Shown here: piece by piece, positions 20,801-32,757 of the stretch
How the letters are laid out: every line of letters starts with the position of its first letter
Numbering within the stretch: position 1 is the stretch's first letter
Assembly: GCA_910574455.1 (NCBI GenBank)
Contig: CAJSYZ010000004.1
Location: forward strand, 2,977,528-3,041,527
Reading direction: 5' to 3'
Origin: Trichaptum fuscoviolaceum
Taxonomy: Eukaryota > Basidiomycota > Agaricomycetes > Hymenochaetales > Trichaptaceae
DNA length: 64,000 nucleotides
The notes under the pieces: generated by a model
The model's database searches: none
What the model saw: only the letters and a program-made list of their open reading frames with translations
Told to the model about the DNA's origin: nothing
Position numbers and translations under genes: made by a program

Positions 20801-21867
20801 CGGCCACTGGGACTCGTCGGGTACGATGACGGCGCAGGGGCTGCTGTCCGGCTACGTGTGCGCACAGGCGAGCTCTGCGGTGACGTGGCCAGCGTCGCTG
20901 TTGGCGTGAGGGAGAGTGACGGCGACGAGGGGGAGGTGAACTTGGGACGTGAGGTCGAGCGTGGCGGCGGACTTGGTGACGGCGGTGTCGGTGGACGTGC
21001 GGCCTTTTCTCTCAATCTCTCCTCCCGGTCCCTCGTGCGCACCCGTTCGCCCTCGCGCGACGTCCTGGGTGCCAGCGCCGTCGGCGTCGATATGCTGACC
21101 TTCCTCTCTCTCGGCTGCTCATTCGACGACGGCGCCGCCCTCGCTCGTGTCGTTCGATCGTCCGCGCGCACAGTGTCGCCGGCGGCTATTGTGGGTCGCG
21201 AGGACGACGACGAGAGTGAAGACTGTGCAGTGTCTGCGTCTACTGTTGTCGTCGTCGACGGTGCCTGCGAAAGGGAAGGTGAGAAGAAAGACCAAGTAGA
21301 TTTAGACTTAGTTTTAGTGCCGTCCTCCTGCTTCGTTTTGGTTTTTGCACGCTTTGGGGTCGATGTAGACGGCCCCGCGTCTGTGTCCGCTATCTCCGGC
21401 TGCGGGCGCGTCTGCTCGCGACTGGCCAACCTGCGCAGGTTGACCTTGCTCTCGAGTTTCCTCAGCATGGCGCCGGCCCCGGCCTGCCTCGATTTCTTTA
21501 CTGTTTCTCTCTCCTCCGACATCGCTTCTGCAGACGCACGCTGTTTTCCCTTGTCCCTGTCGACGAAGGTGATGTGGGTGTCGCTGACGCTGTGCTTGTG
21601 CCGCAAGGGCTGGGTTCGGAGCAGCGCACTGGGCTTTGCACTTGCGCTGGCGAGGATGGACGAGGACATGGGCTCGTCCACGCTCTGGCGCGGTGTTGCG
21701 GTGGCAGAGGCAGGTTTTGACCTCGAGGAGCGTGTGCCGGCGAGGCTTTGGATGGAATCGCGGAGACGCCTGTTGAACGTCTTGGACGGATGGCTGTCGT
21801 GGGCAGATGGCGGATTTGAACTCGGGCCTGCGCCAGGAGGGGAGGGCTGCTGGACTGATACGGACAT
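14884..21867 (-). CDS. Cdc15/Cdc7 (SepH)-type kinase with CH and C1-like domains
   Basis: Seven exons (21867-19547, 19469-17279, 17156-16927, 16870-16605, 16540-16415, 16365-15910, 15854-14884) join in frame to 2,186 residues. Residues 1-690 are Ser/Pro/Arg-rich and disordered. A calponin-homology domain follows (about 690-850), split by intron 1 and including [21 protein letters not shown] second disordered stretch leads to the kinase (about 1505-1765): [17 protein letters not shown], catalytic loop [29 protein letters not shown]. After it comes a cysteine-rich half-C1 domain ([20 protein letters not shown], about 1866-1905) and an acidic tail. The kinase is of the STE11/Cdc15 type that drives septation initiation/mitotic exit downstream of a small GTPase at the spindle pole. 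The CH domain may add actin or microtubule binding (inference). Domain order and unbroken frame support one gene. Confidence 0.88.
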
Positions 21868-24800
21868 TGAGAGCAGCAGACGCCGGGGAGGGGTCCAGGT
21901 GACGTAGTATTTCTTTCTCTTTACAAATTCAAGTAGGAGATAGCTTCTTGATACGGCTGCGTCTGCAGAACAGCCGCCGGACGCAATTCTTCTCAGATGT
22001 CTGTGACCGCCGCGCTCTCCCTCCCAGCAAACGTGCGCAGGGCGTCCTAGAGGGCGACGGCGGGCACTGAGGCGCGTCGTCGTCGACGTCAGGAAGGAAA
22101 AGTTGGGATATGTCTAGTAGCTCGGACACTGCCGCGGAGATGAACTGATCGCTTTGCACTCTCCGCGACGCGCATACACACGCGCCCGACGTGGCCGACG
22201 ACGAGCAGGAACTGGTATCTGTCGTGGACGCCGCCGTCTCACGCGTGTGCGGGGCCCGGGGGCATGTGTTATGAAAACAAGCACGGTGAGCGCTTCTTTT
22301 CCCCGGCCGGGAGCACTAAACCCAGTAGAGAACCACACCCATCAGTCACTATCTTGCCCCACGGACGATCCACCTAATCCGTCCCGAGACTTGAGAGTAT
22401 CTTAGGCTATTCAATGTTATCCACAGCTTCAGCTCAATCCAACATCCCAGGACTTGATCAGTACCAGGACCGCTGTTGTGCACAGCTTCGCCTCAACTTG
22501 AAGCCGGCGACAACGTCAATCATCAATACAGCATCCTCGCATTCTGCCGATGCATTACTGCGCTGATGACGTCACCCCTTGGCCCCTCTTATATTGAGCC
22601 GAGCTTCCAAGTCTAAACACTCCACGCATTCTTATAAGGACGGTATTCTTCATCAAAGATACAGAATCTGCGCCGCTGCATAATATCCCATGACCCCTCG
22701 ACTATCAGCGTCTCTCGGGAACCCACCACGTATAATTAGCCCTCAAGTCTGACTGGGCACTTCGTGAGAGGTACGATTGACTGTGCCCTCTCCATTCGTC
22801 AGAGAATTAAATTTAATTATGATTAATTACACCGCTGATCCTCCCGTGAATCCGTTCATGCACCTCCGCAGCATCGAATCGAACATGAATATCAGCGGAG
22901 ATCCGATCCAGGTCGAGCGGCGAGAGAGTGGTGCATCGTAGACCTGTTAATCCGGCGGTAGCACACGTGGGAGGCAACCCTCAGGTCCTCGATCTAGAGC
23001 TGCAAACACATCAAAAGAAGCATCGGAATAGACACATTTGCATGCGGCTCGACAATGTCCTATCCCATTTGGCTTCTACGCGATAATGTGAATGCCTCCA
23101 GCTCTGAACGCGGATGCACGGCCCGCCGGGACCAGTATACAGTCTTTATAGCAAACGTTCGCGGGTGCTCGCGATGACTCACCCCCATTCAACGTTCCGT
23201 CAGTGTCGGTCACGACAGAAAGAGCGTCTGATAGTGAAGGTGTATCTCTGTACAAAATTAGAGCCGATACAGACTGTATTCAAATGCAAACGTACTTCAC
23301 CAAAACATGCAACCATGTCCATCAGACACTTATCAACGGTGCGCGTCCAGAAGGAGGCGCCTTGGCGCAGCCGACGGGCGCATTGACACTGGGTAAAGTC
23401 AATACAGATCTCATCCGATCTCGAGCGAGGCCTCCCATTCAGGCGCTTCGTTTTAGACTATCCGTATCCCATACCGAGCTAGCGTCGTTTCAGACAGTCA
23501 GCTGCTGGAGGCTATCGGCATTGAGCAAGAGTCCAAGCTGAAACGAACAAATGCCCAATGGCCCGAAAATGGAGGGAACAATTAGAAGCCCATTCCACAA
23601 TTCAGAGAGGATTGAGACTGTGGTACGCCTCGGGATGCAGATCACAGATCAGCAATTGCACATCCCTTCAATCCTGGCAAAAGGAGGTGCCAATGACAGT
23701 ACTCGGTGCTTCAGCGTTAGGCTTGTCCAGGACATCGTCGATGGTAAAAGGGCCAAGCCAGCAATCGACAATCTCCCTCCGCACGTCTCCAAAACACAGT
23801 CATCCATAACAGGCAATGTTGCGCGGGACAAAGTGTGAAGCAATAACAGACCGAAAAGGATGACGAGGAAAGTGAGCTGAGTATCCAGATCATCGAAACC
23901 ATCTCGACGCCTTCTGATACTTGGGGGGGCCTAGCTTAGTTTCACCGACAACGACAACTCGAGCATCGATTGCTCGAGCAATACAATCCTGACCTGTCCA
24001 AATCAGACTGGCCAGAAAGATCCTATTCCTTCTTCTGTAGACATTTTATAGCCCCATGTGCCACGAGGAACGAGTGCAAGGGAAAGGACCGAGCACATCG
24101 AAGACTCGTATCCACAAAGGGGGAACGAAGACACGATAGAGGAAGCCTACGAAAGCGAATCAGCTGGCTTTCAAGTTCCCGGCACTGAACAACACAACGT
24201 TCGCTGTCACCGTCAATAGCAGCACATACAGATAGCGAAGAGATACTTCACTTTACCCCTATCCTAGTATCTCCAACACGAAGCATCTCAAAACCCCACG
24301 CGAACCTCTGCACAGCCGGGATCATAACATTCAAAGAGCAGGAGCTATTCGTAGACTGTATACATAGCGCCGAGCGGCGGCGTAGCGAGGCTTTCTGGAA
24401 GGCAATTAGGTTCGGCATACCATCGGACATCTGCATACATTACTTCCGCAACGAACTCACCAGACAATGATTTTCGCCTCCTACATGTTTGCAGAACATC
24501 CCTTTCGATTAGTTGATGCCAACTTCTCGATGTGACGAACGAGGTAGATATCTGCGCAATGGCGTCGCAGTATCCAGCGCATTCGTCTGCTGTCGCACCG
24601 CGTCGCAAAACAAAAGCGGACGAAACATGCCCTGCTAACATCCAAATCCCGAAATTACGCAGGTTGGTTCTCTGCTACAAGCTGAACCAAGAATATCTCG
24701 ACCCTCGGGGTCAGGGGCTCATGAGTTGCGCCGCCTTTTCTCGTAAGGCAAACCTCGTCTGAGTGAAGACGACTGGGCGCGAGTAGCTTCGGAAGCTTGC

Positions 24801-26876
24801 GTGGCATTCCGCTCTTCGTCCTTTGAATCGCCCAGATAACGCCCCCATGTTCCTGGGTCTCTTTGCCCGTGAAGAAAAGGAGCGTATAGAGCTCTGCGAT
24901 CACAAGGCCCTGTTCAATTCCACCGGGGTAATTGCCCATGGAGGGGAGCGATTCAGTAGCTATCCGTGTAGAGTTTGTGGCTAGATCACTGAATGACTCC
25001 ACTTCACGCTTGAGAGGTACGATAGCTTAGATGTGACAGTGGCTAGGCGTTTGTGCCCTTATCAAGGGCACGTCCAGCAAGGCGTCGAAGCAGAGGATGT
25101 TGTGTAAGCTCTGCATCTGTTTACGGATCGTAACTGACCGACATTGAAAGCTACAAAAACCCAAAATCCTAACGACGAGCAGAGCGAATGTCGAGCGATG
25201 ATTTCAAGGCAAGTAACCAGGCCGCGGAGGTGCATTTCACGGCCTTCCTTGTAAGCGAGAGGCTCCCATCCATCCAATGCGTGGCACAGTACTTGCTCTC
25301 GAGATAGGATAGGGGCTAAGCTGAGAAGTCGATGGTGTCCTGAAGAGGCAATGATGAAAGTTCGCACTGCTACGAGAGTACCAAATGATCGGAGAGCGGA
25401 ACGCAATCACTTTCGGCACGAGAAAAGCCATACAGATGTACTATACAGTGTCGCTTTGACCCGCTTTGATTCTTCTCGTGGCGCCTTGCTTCTCAGGCGG
25501 CCTGCGCCGTGCGCTTCAAATTAGCCCTGATTGAGCTGCGCGCCTTCTTAGGTCTGTTGTAGAAGTCGATAGACCGAAGCTGAGTTATCGTCGATAGGTT
25601 AGGCAATGTCAATTGCATACCAAACAGACGACCCTGTCGCCTGGATTCGACCAGACGCTTCGAATGCAAGCAATCAAGTTGCAAGGCCCTGTAAACCGCA
25701 GATAAGCAATCAATCACTCACAGCTTTCCTTACCAAATGCTCAAAGGCCTATGCGTGGTATCCTTCGAGACTTGAAGAAAACCTTGATAGCACCACTGGC
25801 CCAAGCGCCGGAAAACCGACCCAACAAGGCAAACAATCGATGACCCATGACCCGATGGCGTTTTTGGTCTTCCATTCAACATGTACAGTACTCATCTGAC
25901 CTATTTACTCCGATAGGGGCTCAGGACAGAAGTGATCCTGGTGAGAGACGTATCCCCGGGCAAAACCTGACATATGTATGTGCGCAACAACCTCGATGAA
26001 GTCGTGGAACTTCCGAGTGCATTGAAAATAAACAGAAATGCGAGATCCGAATCGAAGTCAAAGAAAGAAGGCTCGATGTGAGTGGTGTGATCGAACGCAC
26101 CTTCGAACAAGGGTATCTAAAGGCGCGTGGCTTCCGAAGAACGAATCTAATCAACAGGAAAGATTAATTGCTCGCTTCGCATAGTTCTGCAGCACGTACT
26201 TATAAGCCTCACAATAGACCCTTTAGGCATTGAACAGTCGAAGCGATTGCATAATAGCATATACATGTTATGTGCAAAGGCACAGTAAAGAGTGAACCAC
26301 TATATTGATTAGTCGGCAGTAGTGTTCATTGATTCCAGATAACTTATGGTACCACATGCGCCATAACAGACTGTTTCCGTATTATAGAGCTAGTAAGATG
26401 TGAGCATGATCATTAAATAGGGCCTTACAGAATTAAATAGCAAGCAAAGGTGGGGAAGTGGTGGAGGTGAAAGAAGACTGCTCGAGTTCAAGTTCGCGTG
26501 GCTCAATGGCAGTCCAGAAAAGGATAAGCACTGAAGATCCGTTACCTAATCCCAAGCCTAAAATCTTACTTTAAGACGAAAAACATCCGTCTTTCAACAC
26601 ATTCAGGTTGGTAAGTACAGAACTAATCTACTGAAGTGCCCACGAAGACACAGAGAGTTGCGGTATGTAGCTACATTAAGTGACAAAGTTCATCCAGCAA
26701 AAGAGGAATATCGTGTTAATATTGCACCTCGCAAAACCTCTCCATCGAATTCCCAGTTGTGTGTATTTGTACCAGCTGGTCACTGTCTCCTCAAACTCGA
26801 AGACGAGCTACTAATCCTTCTCTCTCTGAAAGTGTATGTATTCGTGCATGTCGTAACGGATCCAGCGAGCCCCCCT
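21868..26876. other. Long stretch without a confident gene
   Basis: About 5 kb upstream of the CH-kinase gene. 21.9-22.8 kb presumably contains its promoter. From 23.1 to 26.1 kb there are only short frames. Minus-strand pieces such as GLVIAELYTLLFFTGKE (about 24900) and LVAVRTFIIASSGHHRLL (about 25340) have a membrane-helix flavour and could be a very decayed relative of the DUF6533-like genes to the right, but the frame and introns cannot be followed. No RNA gene was recognised. Confidence 0.4.
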
Positions 26877-28412
26877 CTACATACTTGGTTCCTCGAAGAG
26901 CATCGTATGCAACCTGGAATTATTAATCGCGGGTTCCACCATCCCCGAACCATAATGGACAGTATCGCCTAGCCGTGACCGAACGCTGAGGATGAGGCGT
27001 TGAGACATTATACTTGACAGTGCTACAGAAAACACTTCTGGAACTGGTTGCAGACGGTTCTGTAGATAGGTCAATAATATTTGAAGGTTCGTTAAGTCCG
27101 AGGACTTACGTGCTGTATGTTCGCCACAATAGTGTTCACCGTATAGACAGTAAATATCCTATCGGGATCGAATGTAAGGTACACACTAGCCAATAACTTG
27201 AAGGAATTCCGGATAAACTAACGTCAGAAAGTACCACACAGAACCCTTGACAAGGAAGTTCATCGTCCGGCTCAAGTGGGCTGTGGTTTTATCCTCATCC
27301 CTATAACATTTATAGCCTTTATATAGAGCAAGTGAGAACAAAAGCGCCTCGAGAAAGAGCAGTGGTGCCCAGTAGAGGTAATAGTACGGCCATCTGCTGA
27401 GCTGTACGCAGAAGTTTGCCATGCCATGGATTGGGTTCGATGTCGCTAGAGAAAAGGTTAGCGCGCACGGTAAGTGAAAATGCATGTACTTACCTTTGAC
27501 GCTCGCAGAGAAGAAGCCGAGGAGGATAAGAACCCAAATTTTTACGATTACAAAGGTTACGCCCATGAGTATGAGCACTGCTCTGTTTTGACCATACATC
27601 GCATATATACGGAGCTGCAACACGACTTCGATTCCCTTGCTTAGTTGACATATCGAAACAGAGATAGACGGCACCTACGCTCAGTCATAGCGAAAGAAGC
27701 GATCCCTAGGTAAGGCGTAGTTCTAAAGAATGAACGGCCTGAGAAAGCTTTAAGTATTATTCAAGTATTTGGAATCCAGGCCAGTAAACTCACAGCTGTG
27801 TAGCATGAAACGTCCATAAATCTCCGTTTTCCTTGACGTGAGTAAGAGGATTTAAAGAACGTACAACTATGAAGCAAGCAACGGTGTTAGGGAAGGATGG
27901 CAGGTGTATATAGATAGTGATCTACCTCTTCTGAGACGCTGGGGTCAAAGATAGCTATGTTTAGAGAAGCGATCAGTAAGCATCCTTCAAATACACAGGA
28001 AAGACTCACCAACTGTGAAATATCTGCAGCACAAGCAGTAGGGAAATGATGGTTGTCAGAGTTGGCGGTCAGTATATTTTCTCCCAAACTATCCACTGGC
28101 AACACTGTGCACATACATTGCTGCTGCAACATTGCCATATCGACTCTCAAGACAGACTTATCAGGGCTACAGCAGTTAATGAAGTCGGCATTTCACTCAC
28201 AGTGAGGAATATGACTTTTCCGAACGACCAATTCGACCTCTGTAGAAAATTTACGGAAAACCTCATTGGAAAACGGAAAAAATAGGTACCCAGATGAGAT
28301 CACGTTCTTGATCGAACGTAATAACTGAGGATAATGAGCTGAGAACAGAAGTGTCATATAAGTTAGATGCACTTACGATAGTCGTAAAAGATCACGACAA
28401 TTGCAGATACTA
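26877..28412 (-). CDS. DUF6533-like seven-helix membrane protein
   Basis: Many short exons on the minus strand give a recognisable chain: VSAIVVIFYDY, LITFDQERDLIW, RSNWSFGKVIFLT, SRYGNVAAAMYVH, then TTPYLGIASFAMTEL joined to VLQLRIYAMYGQNRAVLILM, helices around WVLILLGFFSASVK and YYYLYWAPLLFLEALLFSLA, and a C-terminal SSIMSQRLILSVRSRL. Order and motifs fit the basidiomycete DUF6533-type multi-pass family of unknown, possibly receptor-like function. The start codon and the exons between about 27800 and 28000 are unclear, and one join there appears to run into a TAA, so the gene may be damaged. A related unit lies immediately upstream in tandem. Confidence 0.55.
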
Positions 28413-29166
28413 TATTCCAATAATGTTAGGGAGGATCTCAAAGATTATCAGAGACAACAAGCTCACGGTTACAACAACGCGACCAATACTGAACGTCCAA
28501 CGTGTCCTTGTATGTTTTAATTGTGCTAGGGTCCATACTTCAACCAGCAGAAACTCGACCATATGCGGCTTTTTGAAGTCGTTGAGAGTACCCTTCTGTA
28601 CAGCTACAGGCTCTGAATAGGGGAGCAAAGTTGCACTGAGAGGGGAGAATGCAAGTGCTGATCCGATCAATCGCTGGTTATATAGCTCCTCTGGACAATG
28701 CGGTGCAGCCCTGTCGGCGCGAAAATTCGCGAGAAATGGAAGAAGCTCGATCTCAGGCCACGGTGGTACCCTTTAGTCTCGGTGCATAGCATAGATAACC
28801 TTTGATCAGTGACTCATCAATTCTACAGTACATGGTCGTGTATTGTCAGTCGCGGATTTGCTCAGATCTCGGAAGAGAATACTGATCGTATACCTGGAAA
28901 GAATCCACGTTATGCAATGTTTCCGTGTATCAAAGTCATTTTCTCTCCTACTTAAGCTTGAGAGTCGAGACATAGCAGATAGCAGAGATGTACTATGCAA
29001 TAGAGTAAGCATTAGAATGAATTTGAAGACCAAGAAGACACACCGACGCCGTTGATGCCCGGCGCTGTTCTTGATCGTCGCGTATTCAAGTTCGCACGCC
29101 GACTCGGAGATGCCGCTTACCAAAGTAAATGAAACCCAATGAAGGCCAAGACTCAAAGGCAACATA
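28413..29166. other. Spacer between tandem membrane-protein genes
   Basis: Contains the possible 5' end of the downstream gene (a hydrophobic minus-strand frame at 28410-28670 whose ATG would be near 28670) and the 3' flank of the upstream unit. Nothing else is recognisable. Confidence 0.35.
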
Positions 29167-30800
29167 TCAACTGGAGTATCTAAACTCCCCATGTTTGGAG
29201 TTACAGATACACAATACTATATTGTATACACCAGACGAATTTCGGTTTGTACTATTCGTAATGCATTGGAAAATTTTCATCATAACCCCGGTCAAAATAT
29301 CGTCTGTGCCTATCAGCCATGGTGTCTCTGATGTTGAAGAAGAAATACCACTAGCGCTGGCCTTATGACTGTGCACAGTGACGGATACTGTGTTAGAATT
29401 CCCGGTTCCCACACACCCCTTCAGATTCTTGGGGAGTTCTAAAGGTATGCTAGTACTGCCCAACACGGGCTCCACTATCTCCGCCACGGCGCTATATTGA
29501 ACAAAGTGGTCCGAAGCACCTACTAGACATGATCGAACGTTTAGGATGAGGCGCTGGGACATGACGTTAACAGCGCAACAGAAAACCCTTCTGGAATCAC
29601 TTGCAGACGTTGCTGTAAACGAATCAGTGAGTTATCGCGCTAGATGATATGGATGGGACGGACGTGTTGTATATTTGACACAATGGCATTTGTAAGATAT
29701 ACTGCAAAGATGCCAATCATCATGGAGTTAGCTTCGCACACCCGAAGAGAGAAGGACAAGATAAATACTTACGTTAAGAAGTACCATACAGAGTCACTGA
29801 CGAGAAAGTTCATAGTCTGATTCAAGTGGGCTGTCCCCTTATCCTCGCCTCTGGAGCATGCATGTCCCTTAAAGATGGCAAGGGCAAACAGAAGGGTTTC
29901 GAAGAAAAGCAGCATTGTCCAGTATAGATAGTAGAATGACCAAGTGTTGAGCTGTACGCAGAAGTGTATAACTACCCCGTGGAGTGGAGTCAAAGTCACT
30001 ATATAAATGCATGTAAGAAATACTGGCAGAACTAATAAGATATAGATGTCTCGGACCTTCAAGCATTGCTGCAAAAACCCCGGCTTGGATAATAATCCAT
30101 GACTTAGCGATAGCAAATGATATCACCATTAACGTAGCCACATTTCTACTCTGGCCATACATCGCATATAGACGGAGTTGTGAGATGACTTTATTGCACA
30201 TAAGACCGCACGCCAAAGAAAATGCACTCACGCTCGGTAACGGAGGAAGAAATAATCCCCAGGTATGGTAGAGCTTGTAGGAATGATGGGCCTAGGAGCA
30301 TCTGTGAGCTACGGAAATGCAAGTATGACTATTCTGAACTTATACAACTGAAACGAAAGGCCGCAAGCCATATACCTCAGACTTCTGACACGAACAAAAA
30401 GTAGAAATTCGAGCTTACAGCTATCGTTGGAAATGAGATTCAGATATCTACGCGATGGAGACTCACTTACTTCACCAGAAATTACAGGGTCAAAGAGAGC
30501 TACCGGTGGTCCGGTCTTCACGTTAACAGCAGATAGGATTTGTAGCAACGATTGTGAAGTATCTGGAAGAATACGAGGCTCGTTCGATTAGCAGGATCCG
30601 CACTAGTGTAAGCAGCTCTCGCGCACACTGCAATAGCCGTCAATGAAGCGCCAATGTGGTTGTACCGAGCTTGATGAACTATTGTTGCTTGAAAGTGAGT
30701 AGCACTAAGGCTGTGTTCATGATGTACAAATATTAAAAACTCAACTCCGCTTTTCCTGCGATGTATTGATACTCGTGCAGTAAGTTTCATGTCTCTAAGA
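29167..30800 (-). pseudogene. Second DUF6533-like unit, disrupted
   Basis: A diverged tandem copy of the gene at 26877-28412. Matching pieces in order are ARYNHIGASLTAIAV (compare SRYGNVAAAMYVH), ALFDPVISGE, LPYLGIISSSVTEL joined to ISQLRLYAMYGQSRNVATLM, FCVQLNTWSFYYLYWTMLLF, AVYLTNAIVSNIQH and MSQRLILNVRS. Against its neighbour it has a one-base deletion just before MSQRLIL (near 29575). The intron donor after NIQH is GTCCGT where the neighbour has GTAAGT. The acceptor before the AVYLTN exon cannot be found in the right frame. These lesions suggest a pseudogene, though alternative splicing could rescue part. Confidence 0.55.
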
Positions 30801-31079
30801 AATGTAAGATCGACTCACATTCATTGTCGGTTAAGCTGTAGCCAAGAATGTATATCAGTTTCAAGTTCTTTCACTGCCTTCAAGTCATTCAATGATGTAG
30901 ATTGATCATCACTTCGCTTGAACCTAGGTGCCAGCACGTCCGAGACGAAGATCAGCAATAAGCTCTAATCGTGTAGGTCCCTAGCGGCGAGGATTGACAA
31001 CAAGATATCTACATATTCTGGTCACCTTCAGCAGTAGCTTACATTTCGATGCACACTGAACACGTAATTAGTCGAAAAT

Positions 31080-32158
31080 CTAAATAATGTAAACGTTCTC
31101 CTTGGCCATGTCATAGGAGTCTAGGTTCTTGAAATATTCGCGTCGTGCCGCTCTTTCGGCAGCGTACTTCTACATAAAATATATGAGAGCGTTGCAATAG
31201 ATAATCGACAGAAAGAACTTGCCTCCCTCTCCTCGTCATCGAGAACGAAGGATTCTCCTTCCCTTTCGTTGAGCACTTCACCGTCCAACTCAGATACTGT
31301 CGGCCTACTTTCTGTGTTGCCAATACGGCGACGCTTTATTCTCTTATTCTGTGACTTCGCCCGATCATTTTTCTTAGCCTTTTTTCTCCCTGGGACCCGA
31401 CACTGGGCAGGACGGTGTGGCAAGCGTTCTGGAAGCTCATCCATAGTCAGAGCGCTATGAGATTCAGATCCGTTCTTCACAGTGGTGCATTCCGCTGCAT
31501 CCTCGCCTGACAGTTCGTCGTGTACCGCATCCAAAATTGCCGTACCTGCCAACTCGGGTCTTTTCTGTTCAAACGACGCCTTCTCGGCTTCGTTCTTTCG
31601 AGGCGACGAGGACGAGCTTACACCAGGATTCACCACCTTTCGATCTCGTTTATTCCATCCCTGAAGAGTGCTTTCCGTTTGACCCTGGAGTAACGACATT
31701 CCATCATCAGAAGCAGATAGATTCGTATTCTTTCTATGTTTCGGAGTTGCGAATGCCTCTCTTCCACTATCAGATTCAGACCTATCCGAGGTCACTGTTT
31801 CAGGTTTCCTATTTTTTGGCAAAGACAACTGAGATGCCCAAGAAATATTTCGGTCTATTCTCTTCGGCTGCAACACCATCCTCGGGCGGTTTTGCTTTAG
31901 TTTCCTCTCTGTAGCCAAGAACCCGAATGGGTCGTCATTGCTACGCGCATCCCCATCGGAACATAAAGCTTTTGGTGAAGAAGGAAGCGGCGAAGACGGC
32001 GGGAGAGACGAAAATTGTCTACTCGGCCCCGCTTGAAGTCCATACTGCTGGAGAGGTGCTAAAGAACCTGAGTGTAGACTGGCAGAGATATTTTTCACCG
32101 ATTTTGGATTCAAGGCATTTTCGTCGTTCTCGTGTTGCATAGACCATTGAGACCTCAT
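31080..32158 (-). CDS. Unidentified charged nuclear-type protein, 341 residues
   Basis: Two exons (32158-31223 and 31169-31080) are joined by a 53-bp intron that starts GCAAGT, a GC-AG intron. Skipping it would end the protein in a shadow frame, whereas splicing gives the well-formed tail KYAAERAARREYFKNLDSYD followed by MAKENVYII. The protein is polar and largely disordered. It has a conserved-looking patch DDPFGFLATERKLKQNRPRM (about residues 75-95), a lysine/arginine cluster GRKKAKKNDR...NKRIKRRR that could be a nuclear localisation signal, and an acidic/helical C-terminus. I do not recognise the family. Confidence 0.75.
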
Positions 32159-32757
32159 ATTTTGACAGTTTTAAAGGCAGAGACTAAGATGGGCTTTGAG
32201 GTGAAGGCGGCGGCAGTAAAGAAAGAGCTGATGGTCGTGGTCGTCGAAGTTGAAGTATACTAAACACTGACGTCATAGCCATCATATACAATTCCTAACA
32301 TCAATTCTCAGCTCAGCGTTTGAGAGTTCTTATAGAACAGAACGAAAACGCACAAAACGGAAAGAAAAGGAAAACACTGTATACCCAATTAAATACAAAA
32401 GTCCTGCATTCATTACTTCTCCATTATTACGAGCAGTCCGATCTTCAAAAATGGATGATTGAAAAAAAGTGAAATATTGAGTGAATTCTTTTAAAGCTAT
32501 TCTTCTTCATTGCCTTTAATCTGTCTCCTGGTCGTGAGTATGTACGGTGGTAATAGTATACAGTCGCTGCGTGGTGTAGGAAACAATACGGAGAGGAGGT
32601 AGGGAGGGACTTCTTACAGCTGCTCACGGCAATGTGAACTGTACGTCTAAGCCGAGTGCGGGATGAAGAAATGGAATCGGGGTGAGGATATGGGTGTGTG
32701 TATGTACGTGGAGTAACGGGATTTCGGACGCCATCCAGGGCGGGGGGAATAGATAGT

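Noticed and set aside
18399..21907. Long plus-strand open frames (362 and 419 codons) opposite the CH-kinase gene
   Set aside because: They lie antisense to a GC-rich, disordered coding exon, contain no domain and mirror its codon bias, so they are shadows of the minus-strand gene.
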